A stretch of 64,000 bases of DNA from Candidatus Mailhella excrementigallinarum (GTDB taxonomy: Bacteria; Desulfobacterota; Desulfovibrionia; Desulfovibrionales; Desulfovibrionaceae), in assembly GCA_944324075.1 (NCBI GenBank), contig CALUUZ010000016.1, positions 1-64,000 of the forward strand. The letters run 5' to 3'. Of the stretch, positions 44,237-52,586 are shown one piece after another; position 1 is the first letter of the stretch; each line of letters starts with the position of its first letter. The notes below the pieces were generated by a model. The model ran no database searches and had not been told where the DNA came from. It was given only the letters and a program-made list of their open reading frames with translations. A program made the position numbers and the translations under genes.

Positions 44237-44896
44237 TTATACATTCCTGCCGAGCCGGTACGCCTGCCCGGGAAAAGGCGTATCGTCAATGGCACCTGCC
44301 GGCCAGACGCCGGGGGCAATAACGCGTCCCGCATCCTGCCAGCCCAGGTATTCAAGCAATACTTCATAATGAGTCAGAATGGGGGCTTCATTCCTGTGCG
44401 AGTTGTTGGCATACGTCATAAGAAGCACAGCTTTTTTGGGAATATGAATTTTCCCGTTGATTGCATAGAAACGATCGATTACAGCTTTAAGCTGTGCAGA
44501 AATGCCGAAGTAATACATCGGTGTTGCAAAAGCGACCAGCTCCGCAGAAATAATATGTTCTCTGACGGTTTCAAAATCATCGTGAAACACGCAGGGCCCA
44601 TTCATTCCGCACGAGTTGCACGCTATGCAGGGGTGAACATCACTTGAAGCTGCATCAAAGCGGATCACTTCATGCCCCGCTTCTTCCGCTCCTCTGATAA
44701 AAAAGTCTGCAAGCGTATTTGAGTTGCCGTTTTTTCTGGGACTTCCGGTCAGCACCAGTATTTTCATGGTATCTTTCCCTCCTTGCGGGGCTGCATTTGC
44801 CACGGGGGCGGACAACGGGGATGCGTCAGGAAAACCGCTTCCCGCCGCGGCAAGAGCCGCCGCCAGTGACGCCTTGACAAAACTTCTCCGATTCAT
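44237..44896 (-). CDS. Tat-exported flavodoxin-like FMN reductase / iron-sulfur flavoprotein
   Basis: A 219-residue protein. The N-terminus MNRRSFVKA plus an alanine-rich stretch to ~residue 22 is a twin-arginine signal. The mature part is a flavodoxin-like NAD(P)H:FMN reductase (ILVLTGSPRKNGNSNTLADFF FMN phosphate loop) with a cysteine cluster CIACNSCGMNGPC and the flavin motif ATPMYYFGISAQLKAVIDRF. Export after cofactor loading is implied by the Tat signal. I chose ATG 44896, seven bases after GGAGG. It is convergent with the MCP gene and divergent from the Na/Pi symporter gene. Electron donor and substrate are unknown. Confidence 0.85.
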   Translation of the reverse strand: MNRRSFVKASLAAALAAAGSGFPDASPLSAPVANAAPQGGKDTMKILVLTGSPRKNGNSNTLADFFIRGAEEAGHEVIRFDAASSDVHPCIACNSCGMNGPCVFHDDFETVREHIISAELVAFATPMYYFGISAQLKAVIDRFYAINGKIHIPKKAVLLMTYANNSHRNEAPILTHYEVLLEYLGWQDAGRVIAPGVWPAGAIDDTPFPGQAYRLGRNV

Positions 44897-45200
44897 GGAA
44901 CTGCCTCCCGAATTTTTCCTTTCGCGGCACTTTTCCGCACAGACATTCCAGTCCCAGGACAGATATGTTTTTTGTTCTTGCCGTGCCAGATATATTTGTT
45001 CCATTTTTTTGCCTGATTCTCTCACACAGGTCCTGATCCCGTGCAGAATGCGCTGCCGGAAAACTCTCTGCCGCCCCTCCCCTGTATTCAGCCCGTCCTC
45101 TTTCTTGCCAAGCCGGCATGATTTTGCCACATTCAGGCGGCCGCCTGAAAGCGGAGAGCCCTTTCCGTCACATGCCACCGCAGCATCTCGAGGTTTCCAT
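44897..45200. other. Divergent intergenic region (flavoprotein / Na-Pi symporter)
   Basis: This 304-bp region should hold both promoters. It has an AT-rich centre around 44940-45020 (TTTTTTGTTCTTGCCG, AGATATATTTG). I see no repeat, RNA gene or convincing operator. Confidence 0.4.
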
Positions 45201-46796
45201 ATGACGTCAGCCAATCTTGTTCAGCTTCTGGGAGGAGTAGGACTCTTTCTCTTTGCGATACGGCTCATCAGCGAATCCCTCCAGATGCTTGCGGGCGACA
45301 AAATGAGGCAGATCATCGGCATGCTCACCCGGACGCCTCTGCTGGGCGTCATAGTGGGCGCGGGCGTGACCATGCTCATCCAGAGCAGCAGCGCCACCAC
45401 GGTGATGACTGTGAGCTTTGTGGATGCCGGACTCATGACCCTGAAGCAGGCCATCGGCGTCATTATGGGAGCCAACATCGGCACTACGGTGACAGGCCAG
45501 CTTCTGGCCATCAAAATCAAGGATTTCGCCTACCTTTTTGTCATTATCGGTGCGCTGCTCAGCTTTCTCAAGAAGGAACGCCGTCTGGCCCATGTGGGTA
45601 GCGGAATGCTGGGCTTCGGCCTGCTGTTCATCGGCATGCAGACCATGGAAGGCGCCATGGCCTTTCTGCGGGAACGGCAGGATATATTCCTCATGTTCAG
45701 CCATAATCCGCTTCTGGGATTGGCGGCCGGCATGCTGCTCACCCTGCTGGTGCAGTCCAGTTCCGCCACCGTGGGGCTGACCATCGCCCTCGGCGTGCAG
45801 GGGCTTCTTCCGCTTGAAGCGGCCATTCCCATTGTACTCGGCGACAATATCGGCACCACCATCACGGCTATTCTGGCTTCCATAGGCACCAGCCGTGCGG
45901 CCAAACAGGCCTGCGCCGCGCATGTGCTGTTCAATGTCATCGGCGTGGCCATCTTTCTTCCGCTCATGCCCCTGTATATCGGACTCATCCAGTCCACGGC
46001 CCAGGGCATCGGCCATCAGATCGCCAACGCGCATACGCTGTTCAACGTATGCAATACCATTCTCTTCCTGCCCTTTGTGGGACTTTTTGCCCGTCTGATC
46101 AGCCGCCTCATTCCCGTACGGGAAACACCGGAATTCCCCGATGTGCAATACCTCGATCCCAGGCTGATCGCGGTAACCCCGGGAATTGCCGTGGAGTCCG
46201 TAAAAAACGAATGCATCCATATGGGTGAAGAAACCCTCAGACTGATGGATGCGGTGGAAGATGTCTTTTTCAACGACAAAACAGAACGCTCGGAAGAAAT
46301 CCTGCGCCTGGAAAATCGTGTGGATGAACTCAAGCGCGCCATTTCCGATTATGCTGAGCGTCTCTTCCGCGCAGGAATCTCGGACGAGGCGGCCGGCTTC
46401 CTGCACGGTCTGGTCAGCAGCGCTGGAGATATGGAGCGCATTGGAGATAACGGAAAAAAACTGCTCCAGCTTTATGAATTCCGCAAATCCAGAAGCCGCG
46501 ACTTTTCCACTGACGCGCTTCAGGGATTGCAGGTCATGTATGCCGACTGCCGCCAGGCTGTGGAGGCTGCCGTGAAAAGCTTTGCCGATCCGGTTGAGAA
46601 CACGGCGGAGCTGGACGCGCTCGTGCAGCGTGTCCGCGACATGGAGGCAGAATTCCGCACGCTGCACATCCACCGTATTCGCAAAAATATCTGTGATCCC
46701 GAAACGGGGATGAGATATGTGGACGTGCTGGCCTGTATCGAACAAATGTCCTACCGCGCAAAAAAAATCATTCATGTGAATGCGCGGGAAGAATAG
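45201..46796 (+). CDS. Na/Pi cotransporter family protein with PhoU-like C-terminal domain
   Basis: A 531-residue protein. The N-terminal half has two inverted repeats of the Na/Pi-cotransporter (NptA/YjbB) fold, each with the QSSSAT signature: MLIQSSSATTVMTVSFVDAG near residue 55 and TLLVQSSSATVGLTIALG near 190. GANIGTTVTG and GDNIGTTITA follow each. From ~340 the protein is a cytoplasmic PhoU-like helical domain. It probably moves phosphate, often outward, coupled to sodium. I chose ATG 45201 after CGAGG; a long in-frame upstream extension is not family-like. The polyphosphate genes elsewhere in the window make phosphate homeostasis a common theme, though not a shared operon. Confidence 0.9.
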   Translation: MTSANLVQLLGGVGLFLFAIRLISESLQMLAGDKMRQIIGMLTRTPLLGVIVGAGVTMLIQSSSATTVMTVSFVDAGLMTLKQAIGVIMGANIGTTVTGQLLAIKIKDFAYLFVIIGALLSFLKKERRLAHVGSGMLGFGLLFIGMQTMEGAMAFLRERQDIFLMFSHNPLLGLAAGMLLTLLVQSSSATVGLTIALGVQGLLPLEAAIPIVLGDNIGTTITAILASIGTSRAAKQACAAHVLFNVIGVAIFLPLMPLYIGLIQSTAQGIGHQIANAHTLFNVCNTILFLPFVGLFARLISRLIPVRETPEFPDVQYLDPRLIAVTPGIAVESVKNECIHMGEETLRLMDAVEDVFFNDKTERSEEILRLENRVDELKRAISDYAERLFRAGISDEAAGFLHGLVSSAGDMERIGDNGKKLLQLYEFRKSRSRDFSTDALQGLQVMYADCRQAVEAAVKSFADPVENTAELDALVQRVRDMEAEFRTLHIHRIRKNICDPETGMRYVDVLACIEQMSYRAKKIIHVNAREE

Positions 46797-46865
46797 CGCG
46801 ACACTGTTACTTCCCGCGTCGCCAGACTTCCGCAGCGTATCAAGCTTTCGCCAGAGCATGTTTGC

Positions 46866-46935
46866 CCGGCCCCGCCTGCATGCTGTCCCGCAGGCTCCGG
46901 CTTCGGGCGTGAAACCCGCAGGCCGGAACACAGGC
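46866..46935 (-). repeat. R2 dispersed repeat fragment, inverted
   Basis: On the minus strand this reads GCCTGTGTTCCGGCCTGCGG then GTTTCACGCCCGAAGCCGGAGC, the R2 core. It lies in the 234-bp gap before the LysR gene. Confidence 0.65.
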
Positions 46936-47030
46936 GCCCGGACGGCATGCTCAACGGCAGAACGCTCCGACCGCGCGGAATATGTATCTTCCGAAAAGGC
47001 GGGATTGGTCGCTCAAGGAGTTCCGGAGCC

Positions 47031-47930
47031 ATGGAATTGCGCGTATTACGGTATTTTCTGGCGGTTGCCAGAGAGGGAAGCATGACAGGGGCGGCGAATT
47101 TCCTGCATGTGACGCAGCCGACGCTTTCGCGGCAGCTCAAAGAGCTTGAGGAAGAGCTGGGAACCAGACTTTTTGTACGGCACAGCCACAGCGTTTCTCT
47201 GACGCCTGACGGAATGCGCCTGCGCAAACGCGCGGAAGAAGTTGTGGACATGATTGAAAAGACGGAAGCGGAGTTTGCCGTCAAGGAAAAAAGCGTCGGT
47301 GGCGAAATCCACATCGGCGCAGGGGAGACGCGGGTCATGCGGCATGTCGCCGACGTCATCCGCAGCATCCGCGGAGAATATCCGGATATTCATATCCATC
47401 TGCACAGCGGAAATCAGGAAGACGTGACGGAACGTCTGGACAGGGGACTTCTGGATTTCGGCGTGCTGATTCAGCCTGCCGATCTCTCCAGATACGACTC
47501 TGTCAACCTGCCCGAGAAAGACGTATGGGGTGTCCTCACGCGCAAGGACAGCCCGCTGGCCGCGCGGCAATCAATCACCAGACAGGAGCTGCTCGGTGAA
47601 CCGCTTATGCTCTCCCGGCAGGCTATCCGCCGTACATCGGCAAAAAATGAATTCATCGAGTGGTTCAAGGATGATTTTGAAAAGCTGGACGTAGTGGCGA
47701 CCTTCAATCTCGTCTATAACGCGGCTATTCTGGCAGAGAACGGGGTAGGGCATGTCATCACCATAGGCGGACTGGCCGACACTTCGGAAAACAGCAGTCT
47801 TTGTTTCCGACTGCTGGAGCCAAAACTGGAAACGAGCCTGAACATCGTCTGGAAAAAATATCAGGTCTTTTCCCCGGCTGCCGAGGTATTTCTGCAGAAA
47901 ATACGGAAAGCCTTCGGAGAGAAAGACTGA
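47031..47930 (+). CDS. LysR-family transcriptional regulator
   Basis: A 299-residue regulator with an N-terminal winged helix-turn-helix (MELRVLRYFLAVAREGSMTG, then AANFLHVTQPTLSRQLKELE, residues ~1-60) and a substrate-binding domain. The YFLAVAREGS opening and the RSIRGEYPDIHIHLHSGN effector-domain segment resemble the CynR/GltC-type group. I chose ATG 47031, close after GGAG. The stop codon is the first part of an 8-bp target duplication made by the MITE that follows. Its targets may be the redox genes at 48.6-53.7 kb, but no operator is visible. Confidence 0.92.
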   Translation: MELRVLRYFLAVAREGSMTGAANFLHVTQPTLSRQLKELEEELGTRLFVRHSHSVSLTPDGMRLRKRAEEVVDMIEKTEAEFAVKEKSVGGEIHIGAGETRVMRHVADVIRSIRGEYPDIHIHLHSGNQEDVTERLDRGLLDFGVLIQPADLSRYDSVNLPEKDVWGVLTRKDSPLAARQSITRQELLGEPLMLSRQAIRRTSAKNEFIEWFKDDFEKLDVVATFNLVYNAAILAENGVGHVITIGGLADTSENSSLCFRLLEPKLETSLNIVWKKYQVFSPAAEVFLQKIRKAFGEKD

Positions 47931-47937
47931 TTTGAAA

Positions 47938-48220
47938 GGCTCTGTCACAGAAGCGTGTTGAAAATAACGTTGACCGCCGGAGGCGCGAGCGTAGCGAGCC
48001 TGGAGCGACGACCCTCGCCGCATGGTCATGCGGCATGGAGGGGGCGAGGAGCGGAAGCAATGTTTCGCGGAGCGGAGCCTTAGCGAGCCGGCCGTGGACA
48101 CATGTTGCCTTTGGCCCGTGTGGAACACGGGCCGCCTTGCGGCAATGAATATTGCCGCCTGTGCCGGAGTAAAACGATACGCCCCGCGCAACGCTGTCAA
48201 CATGGTTCTATGACAGAGCC
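47938..48220 (-). mobile_element. MITE-like element, copy 2 (IS6-like ends, 8-bp target duplication)
   Basis: This 283-bp copy is inverted relative to copy 1 at 19697. The ends GGCTCTGTCACAGAAG and (complement) GGCTCTGTCATAGAAC match at 14 of 16 positions. The flanking 8-bp direct repeats ATTTGAAA are perfect (47930-47937 and 48221-48228); the left one includes the last base of the LysR stop codon. The inside shares the hairpins GCGGCAAT/ATTGCCGC and GCCCGTGT/ACACGGGC with copy 1 and has about 93 bp extra near 47980-48080. There is no transposase. Confidence 0.87.
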
Positions 48221-48225
48221 ATTTG

Positions 48226-48401
48226 AAAATATCTGCCAGACAGGCCCCGGTGTTCCGGATCACAGGTTTCACGCCTCCGCCGGATCAGCCGCAATTCACC
48301 TGGCGGCTGATCCGGCGTCGCGGCGGAATCTCGCCCTGTTCGACTCCATGGAGCATTTCGTTCATGAAATGCTCTGCGACACAGCGCCTGATGCTCATGA
48401 T
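48226..48401 (+). repeat. R2 dispersed repeat, copy e, directly followed by R1
   Basis: The copy starts GAAAATATCTGCCAGACAGG, has the core GGATCACAGGTTTCACGCCT, a CCGCCGGATCAGCC / GGCTGATCCGGCG stem, and the hairpin GAGCATTTCGTTCATGAAATGCTC split over 48351-48373. R1 copy C begins at 48402. MITE, R2 and R1 therefore sit head to tail across this 711-bp gap, with no gene between. Confidence 0.75.
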
Positions 48402-48584
48402 GTTTCAATCCACAGTCGCCCCATCCGCCGACTGACTGAAGCAGCCGACGGAGAAGGGTCGTGCGGATTGCCCCTCCCTGAGAGGAGGAGTTACAGAAAA
48501 GGATTTCATCGGCTTCGCCGTCGTGTCAGCCGCTCTTTTCCCTCCGAAGGGGGAACTTTCAGACCACAAAGGAATTTTTGATGA
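48402..48584 (+). repeat. R1 dispersed repeat, complete copy C, with CRISPR-repeat-like end
   Basis: This 183-bp copy is in the same orientation as copy A. The complement of 48402-48432 (31 nt) begins GTCGGCGG and ends CTGTGGATTGAAAC. The right end CACAAAGGAATTTTTGATGA is identical to copy A but here leads into no plus-strand gene. Confidence 0.85.
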
Positions 48585-48641
48585 AGGAGGGAACCTGTCA
48601 GGAAATACTCCAGGCAGACGCCGGGCTGCAACGGTTCAGGC

Positions 48642-49259
48642 TTATCCGGTCAGAAGGCCAGTTTTGCGCAGCCAGGCGTCCACGTTCCCTTGTGCTCCGC
48701 CGGCTCTTGAACCGCGGACTTCAAAGCCTTCAAGCAGCCGCGCGCGGGGACAAAGACGCTTGAGATCCTGTTCGCTGCGTCCGAAACGGCTGCCTTCATG
48801 TGTGCAGAAGGGGATGACAGTTCTGCTGCCGACATCATATTTTTCAAGCAGGGTGAAAAACGGCATGGGGATAGTGCCCCACCAGTTGGGAAAACCAATG
48901 AATATGGTATGATATTTTTCAATATTCGGAATTTCCGCAGCAATCTGCGGTCTGGCATCGTTCTGCTGTTCCCTTTGCGCCTGTTCCACCACGGCGTTGT
49001 AATCCCTGGGGTAGGGAACAACAGTTTTCAGCTCAATCATGTCGCCCCCCACTCTTCCATGAATCTGTTCCGCGACGTTACGGGTATTTCCGGAGTGTGA
49101 AAAATAGAGAATAAGCATATTGTCCTCCTTGGGACCGGCGGCCCGCACTGAAGAAAAATTTGAAAGCGCAACCGTACTGACGGCGACAGTACCTGCAACG
49201 GCATATTTCAAAAAGTTCCGTCTGGAAAGGTGACTGTCTGGCAATGCTGTCCGTCTCAT
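48642..49259 (-). CDS. Tat-exported flavodoxin
   Basis: A 205-residue protein with the twin-arginine signal SRRNFLKYAVAG (residues 12-23), cleaved near AxA at ~40. The flavodoxin domain follows: LILYFSHSGNTRNVAEQIHG (FMN phosphate loop), FIGFPNWWGTIPMPFFTLL and IPFCTHEGSRFGRSEQDL. It is expected to carry FMN and shuttle electrons in the periplasm. GGGGG lies six bases upstream of the ATG. It is the second Tat flavodoxin-like protein in the window (see 44237-44896), beside other exported proteins in a loose minus-strand group. Confidence 0.9.
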   Translation of the reverse strand: MRRTALPDSHLSRRNFLKYAVAGTVAVSTVALSNFSSVRAAGPKEDNMLILYFSHSGNTRNVAEQIHGRVGGDMIELKTVVPYPRDYNAVVEQAQREQQNDARPQIAAEIPNIEKYHTIFIGFPNWWGTIPMPFFTLLEKYDVGSRTVIPFCTHEGSRFGRSEQDLKRLCPRARLLEGFEVRGSRAGGAQGNVDAWLRKTGLLTG

Positions 49260-49313
49260 GCGGAACCCCCTTTATGTAAAGAAAATGTTCAAGTATGTCA
49301 GATAAAGTGTGAC

Positions 49314-49803
49314 TTATTCGGCTTTCTCTATGCGCACGGAAAAGTTTCCATGCATCCCCGCCAGCTTTTCCATCCCGGATACAGGCTGTGCCAGAGAAAT
49401 AAGGCCGTTTGACTGTCTGAAGCTGTGATGGAAAACTGCCGGATTTCCCCATGGCGCATAATAGGCGAAAGTGCCCGCAGAAGGTTTGCAACGGAGAGAG
49501 AACCCCGAATATTCAGCTTTCTGGGCAAACAGCCGATTTTTCCGTTCCGTTGTCATCTTCAAATGTCAGGGTCAGCGGCAGCAGAGAGAGGAAATCCCGG
49601 CTGGCAGGGTGGTTATCCGGGATTGCCATAGCCTCCTGTCCGCCGAAAGAGAGGCGTATTCCCATCCGCCGCCCATCTTCATCAGTGTTTTCCCTGACGG
49701 TATCGACAGGCAGATTCCGTGCGCTGGCTGCATTCGTCCAGATGTGCCACGCAAGACCGGGAACAGCCAGTATGGCCGCCATGAAAAACCCTTTTTTCAG
49801 CAT
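49314..49803 (-). pseudogene. Broken gene for an exported cyclophilin-like fold protein
   Basis: Reading from 49803, the first frame gives a signal-anchor (MLKKGFFMAAILAVPGLAWH) and the cyclophilin-like segment GIRLSFGGQEAMAIPDNHPA, then stops at 49513. The family sequence continues in a second frame (PRKLNIRGSLSV, around 49495-49530) and then a third (KPSAGTFAYYAPWGN, then GLISL...GMHGNFSVRIEKAE) to the stop at 49314. Two frameshifts are therefore needed, near 49530 and 49495. The pieces are in the right order and otherwise intact, so decay or sequencing error is recent. The start has GAGGA upstream. Confidence 0.8.
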
Positions 49804-49822
49804 GTCTTCCTCTTGAGCTTCG

Positions 49823-50006
49823 TCAGGAGTTCCTGCATGTCCCCATAGCCGCTATCACTCTGGCAATCGCGCCCGCCCGCATCATGTTTTCCACCATTGA
49901 CATCATGATGGCCGCGGGACAAGCGGCATTGATACGAATGTTCCGCGCGGCGTACGCCTGCGCCGCACATTCGGTCATGCCGGGCACGGCATGCCACGAA
50001 AACGCA
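49823..50006 (-). pseudogene. Fragment of a short-chain dehydrogenase (SDR) gene
   Basis: The minus-strand frame reads WHAVPGMTECAAQ, then AYAARNIRINAACPAA, then MVENMM, and stops at 49823. This is the C-terminal half of a classical SDR: the helix after the catalytic YxxxK, and the YAxxxIRVNAVCPG strand. The catalytic Tyr-Lys and the whole Rossmann N-terminus are missing. The fragment begins directly after the stop of the CMD gene, so a deletion probably fused the regions. Confidence 0.7.
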
Positions 50007-50009
50007 GCA

Positions 50010-50894
50010 TCAGGAATCCTGCATGACGGCGTTGACGCAGCCCAGGGCGTTCAGTGTGCGCGGGAAGCCGATGTACGGCAGCATCTGGGCCAGAGCGTCG
50101 ATCAGGTTCTGCCTGGTGTTGCCCATATTCGCGTTGCCCTGTACATGGGCCTTGACCTGCGCCTCGCAGCCGCCCAGCGCGCTGACGATGGAAAAGGTCA
50201 AAAGCTCACGGGTCTTCAGGTCGAGACCTTTACGCGTATAAAAGTCGCCGAAACAGAATGCGGAGAGGCAATTCACCATGATGTCCTTCTGGCCCTCAGG
50301 AGCCGATGCGTGCATCTTGTCAATGGAATCCCCGAAGATGGCCTTCTGTGCGGTCAGACCATCCCGGAAGCGGCTTTCTTCCGTGACCGTGGCCTGACTT
50401 TCCACAGGCAGGGGGATGCCCTTTTCGACGAAGGCTTCATTGACCAGGCGAAGCGCGCTTTCCGTTCCGGGGAACCCTATATACGGCGCGCACTGATACA
50501 AAGCCTCCTTGATTTCCACGGGGCTGAGCCCGACGCGGAGCGCCGCTTCAGTCTGAATCTTCATCTCTTCAAGCGTCCGACTCGCGGCAAGCGCGACCAG
50601 CGTGACGAGCATTCTCTGGTGGTCGTTCAGCGTTCCCCGTTCGACGATTTCGCCATAGACAAGGCGTTCCTTCATGGCAATGAGATCGGGATCGGTCCTT
50701 GTCAGCAAGGACTGATAATCACCGAGAAACTTCTGTCTGTTCTTTTCCGCCAACCGGACTCTGTCCATAACTTTCACTCCGTTGTTTCGTTCAGATTCCG
50801 CCGCAGATATCGGCGTCGTATTCGCTGTCAGCGAAAACGTCATCAGCGCCATAAGCAGGAAGGACATCAGACGCACTCTCCGGAAACTCTTCAT
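50010..50894 (-). CDS. Exported two-domain carboxymuconolactone decarboxylase-like protein
   Basis: A 294-residue protein with a signal peptide (residues 1-32, ending ISAA-ES) and two AhpD-like CMD domains. The first (about 70-150) has VTLVALAASRTLEEMKIQTE and ALYQCAPYIGFPG; the second (about 200-290) has RELLTFSIVSALGGCEAQVKA and ALAQMLPYIGFPR. Domains of this type take part in decarboxylation or peroxide/thiol chemistry; here the usual CxxC is reduced to single cysteines, so the reaction is unclear. I chose ATG 50894, five bases after AGGAGG. It lies in the minus-strand envelope redox island. Confidence 0.87.
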   Translation of the reverse strand: MKSFRRVRLMSFLLMALMTFSLTANTTPISAAESERNNGVKVMDRVRLAEKNRQKFLGDYQSLLTRTDPDLIAMKERLVYGEIVERGTLNDHQRMLVTLVALAASRTLEEMKIQTEAALRVGLSPVEIKEALYQCAPYIGFPGTESALRLVNEAFVEKGIPLPVESQATVTEESRFRDGLTAQKAIFGDSIDKMHASAPEGQKDIMVNCLSAFCFGDFYTRKGLDLKTRELLTFSIVSALGGCEAQVKAHVQGNANMGNTRQNLIDALAQMLPYIGFPRTLNALGCVNAVMQDS

Positions 50895-51233
50895 CAAGAC
50901 CTCCTGGTTTACATGACGGGTGCATGCAATACGGGAACATGGTGAAAGAAATGTACGGCGGGAGCGAGGGGGAAAACAGATATGTTTTTCGCAATTTGTT
51001 GCCTAAATCTGCCAAGTGACATTCTGAAGGACGAAATTCGGATCGACGCCCCCGCCTTCGGCATACGTCCATGCCGGCCCCTGAACCATTCCCGCGCATA
51101 GCCCCGGACATGCCGTACAGTCCCGCGGGCTTGGGGTGAAACAGCCCGCAGGAATCGTCCCCGGTCGATATTGTCCGCTGTGATGCCCGTCATGGAGGCA
51201 GATGCCGCGGCATCTGCCCTGCTCGCCGGTTAT
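50895..51233 (-). other. Gap with a possible decayed coding remnant
   Basis: Between the CMD gene and the DUF4405 gene I see no intact gene. On the minus strand, 51095-51003 reads AGMVQGPAWTYAEGGGVD then PNFVLQNVTWQI and a stop, which looks like the protein-like end of a lost gene; I do not recognise the family. The AT-rich stretch 50975-51015 probably carries the CMD promoter. Confidence 0.4.
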
Positions 51234-52007
51234 TCACCTCCTGTGGAAAACGCCGTTGCCTTTCCCGCGCGGCAGGCGCATCCCCATTCCGCTTTCATGA
51301 GGAAACGATCCCCGTTCGCGCCACGCTCTGATCAGAAGCCGTGTCCGTCCCTTTCCTTCGCGTGACGGTCGGGAAAGGGCATGGGCCGCCCACGCGCACA
51401 GGAAGAAAAGCGCGCCGTAATCCAGAATCAAGAAAATCACACGTTCGTTTTCATTCCACAGCATGAACGCGCCATTCATAGTCAGGGGGTAAACCAGATC
51501 TCTGGACAGGAAGACGTATGCCCCATAAGCGGCAGGTACGGCGCACAGAATCGGCAATATGCAATCCCGCCAGCGTGAATGTGAGGCATGAACATGCCGC
51601 CCCGGCGCCGCACCCAGTCTTTTGCCGTATATTCCAAGATGCGCCGCCGCAAGGAGGAAACACCAGTGGGCGCAGCATACATGAACGGCTCTGGAAAAGA
51701 GTTCTCCCCTGAATTCCAGGGACGGGAATACTGTCCGTGAAATGAAAACGGCGCTTGTCAACGTCCCCATGACAGCCAGAAGCAGCAACATATTCAGCAC
51801 AAGCCGGGCAATGCGGGAAACACTGCAATGTCCTTCCGCCAGAGTTTTGTACCAGTTCCGGTTCAGCCATGTGTGCAGCAGAAACGCTCCGGTTACGGTG
51901 ACGCCCAGCCATTCGTGAAAGACATTGCCTGTATGGCGGTCGGCCATGAGCAGGAGGAACATGATGACCATGAGGATGTCCGTCACGGCCTTTATCGGCA
52001 TGCGCAT
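51234..52007 (-). CDS. DUF4405 / cytochrome b561-like integral membrane protein
   Basis: A 257-residue membrane protein. The DUF4405 part (residues ~1-70) has two membrane segments with histidines in FHEWLGVTVTGAFLLHTWLNRNW, and a second pair (about 85-150) contains RAVHVCCAHWCFLLAAAHLG. The paired histidines resemble haem b ligands, so a quinol-linked membrane electron carrier for the exported flavodoxins is possible (inference). Two more segments follow at ~175-230. I chose ATG 52007, with AAGGA eight bases upstream; longer in-frame starts are not hydrophobic and lack a site. Confidence 0.75.
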   Translation of the reverse strand: MRMPIKAVTDILMVIMFLLLMADRHTGNVFHEWLGVTVTGAFLLHTWLNRNWYKTLAEGHCSVSRIARLVLNMLLLLAVMGTLTSAVFISRTVFPSLEFRGELFSRAVHVCCAHWCFLLAAAHLGIYGKRLGAAPGRHVHASHSRWRDCILPILCAVPAAYGAYVFLSRDLVYPLTMNGAFMLWNENERVIFLILDYGALFFLCAWAAHALSRPSREGKGRTRLLIRAWRERGSFPHESGMGMRLPRGKGNGVFHRR

Positions 52008-52239
52008 CTTCAATATCCTTTCCGATTCACGGGGATGGAACATGGGGAAGAAAAAAGACGTACCCTGGCTGCAGCAAACCCTGATGGGAAAGAATACCCT
52101 GGAAACGCCCTTCCTGACTTGCAGGATAGGCAGGAGCGGTTCACGGAGGAAGATACGATTTCTGCAAAAAGTTGCCTGATTTTTGCAAGACTCCGCCGCA
52201 TATATCCATGCGGACCTGCCGTGATTTTTATGCAAGAGA

Positions 52240-52335
52240 TCGCTGCCGCACATGAATTGCATCTGCTCCGGCGTCGCGGCGGGGTCTCGCACCGTTCGAC
52301 TCCGGGAGCATTTTCAAACCGGAAATGCTCCGAAT
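52240..52335 (+). repeat. R2 dispersed repeat fragment, copy g
   Basis: The segment holds CATGAATTGCATCTGCTCCG, then GCGTCGCGGCGGGGTCTCGC and the hairpin GAGCATTTTC-AAACC-GGAAATGCTC, matching the right half of copy e. The 579-bp gap around it (52008-52586) also holds an AT-rich stretch at 52338-52400 and an inverted R2/R1 remnant at 52465-52556, but no gene. Confidence 0.65.
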
Positions 52336-52464
52336 GTCATTTGTTTTTTCTATATCATCATATTTGATATAAGTATTTGCCATAACCATCTGCTCCGGAT
52401 ACACAAAGGAACATCGGAAAAAATCCATTCGCCTTCTCTCCACCCCAAATTCCTTGAGAGCCTT

Positions 52465-52556
52465 TCGCCATCGAAACACTCTGCGGAGTCGAACAGGACA
52501 AGACTCCGCCGCGACGCGGAGTCAGCCGGCGGACGGGGGCGACTGTGGATTGAGAC
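52465..52556 (-). repeat. Composite R2/R1 remnant with CRISPR-repeat-like end
   Basis: The left part (GGAGTCGAACAGGACAAGAC, then TCCGCCGCGACGCGG) is an inverted R2 piece. 52521-52556 then gives the CRISPR-like R1 end: GTC-GCCGGCGGACGGGGGCGA and CTGTGGATTGAGAC, with one change (G for A) in the last bases. The rest of R1 is absent. It lies directly upstream of the alpha/beta hydrolase gene. Confidence 0.65.
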
Positions 52557-52586
52557 ATCCGACTGTTCTGAAAACTGGAGACCACC

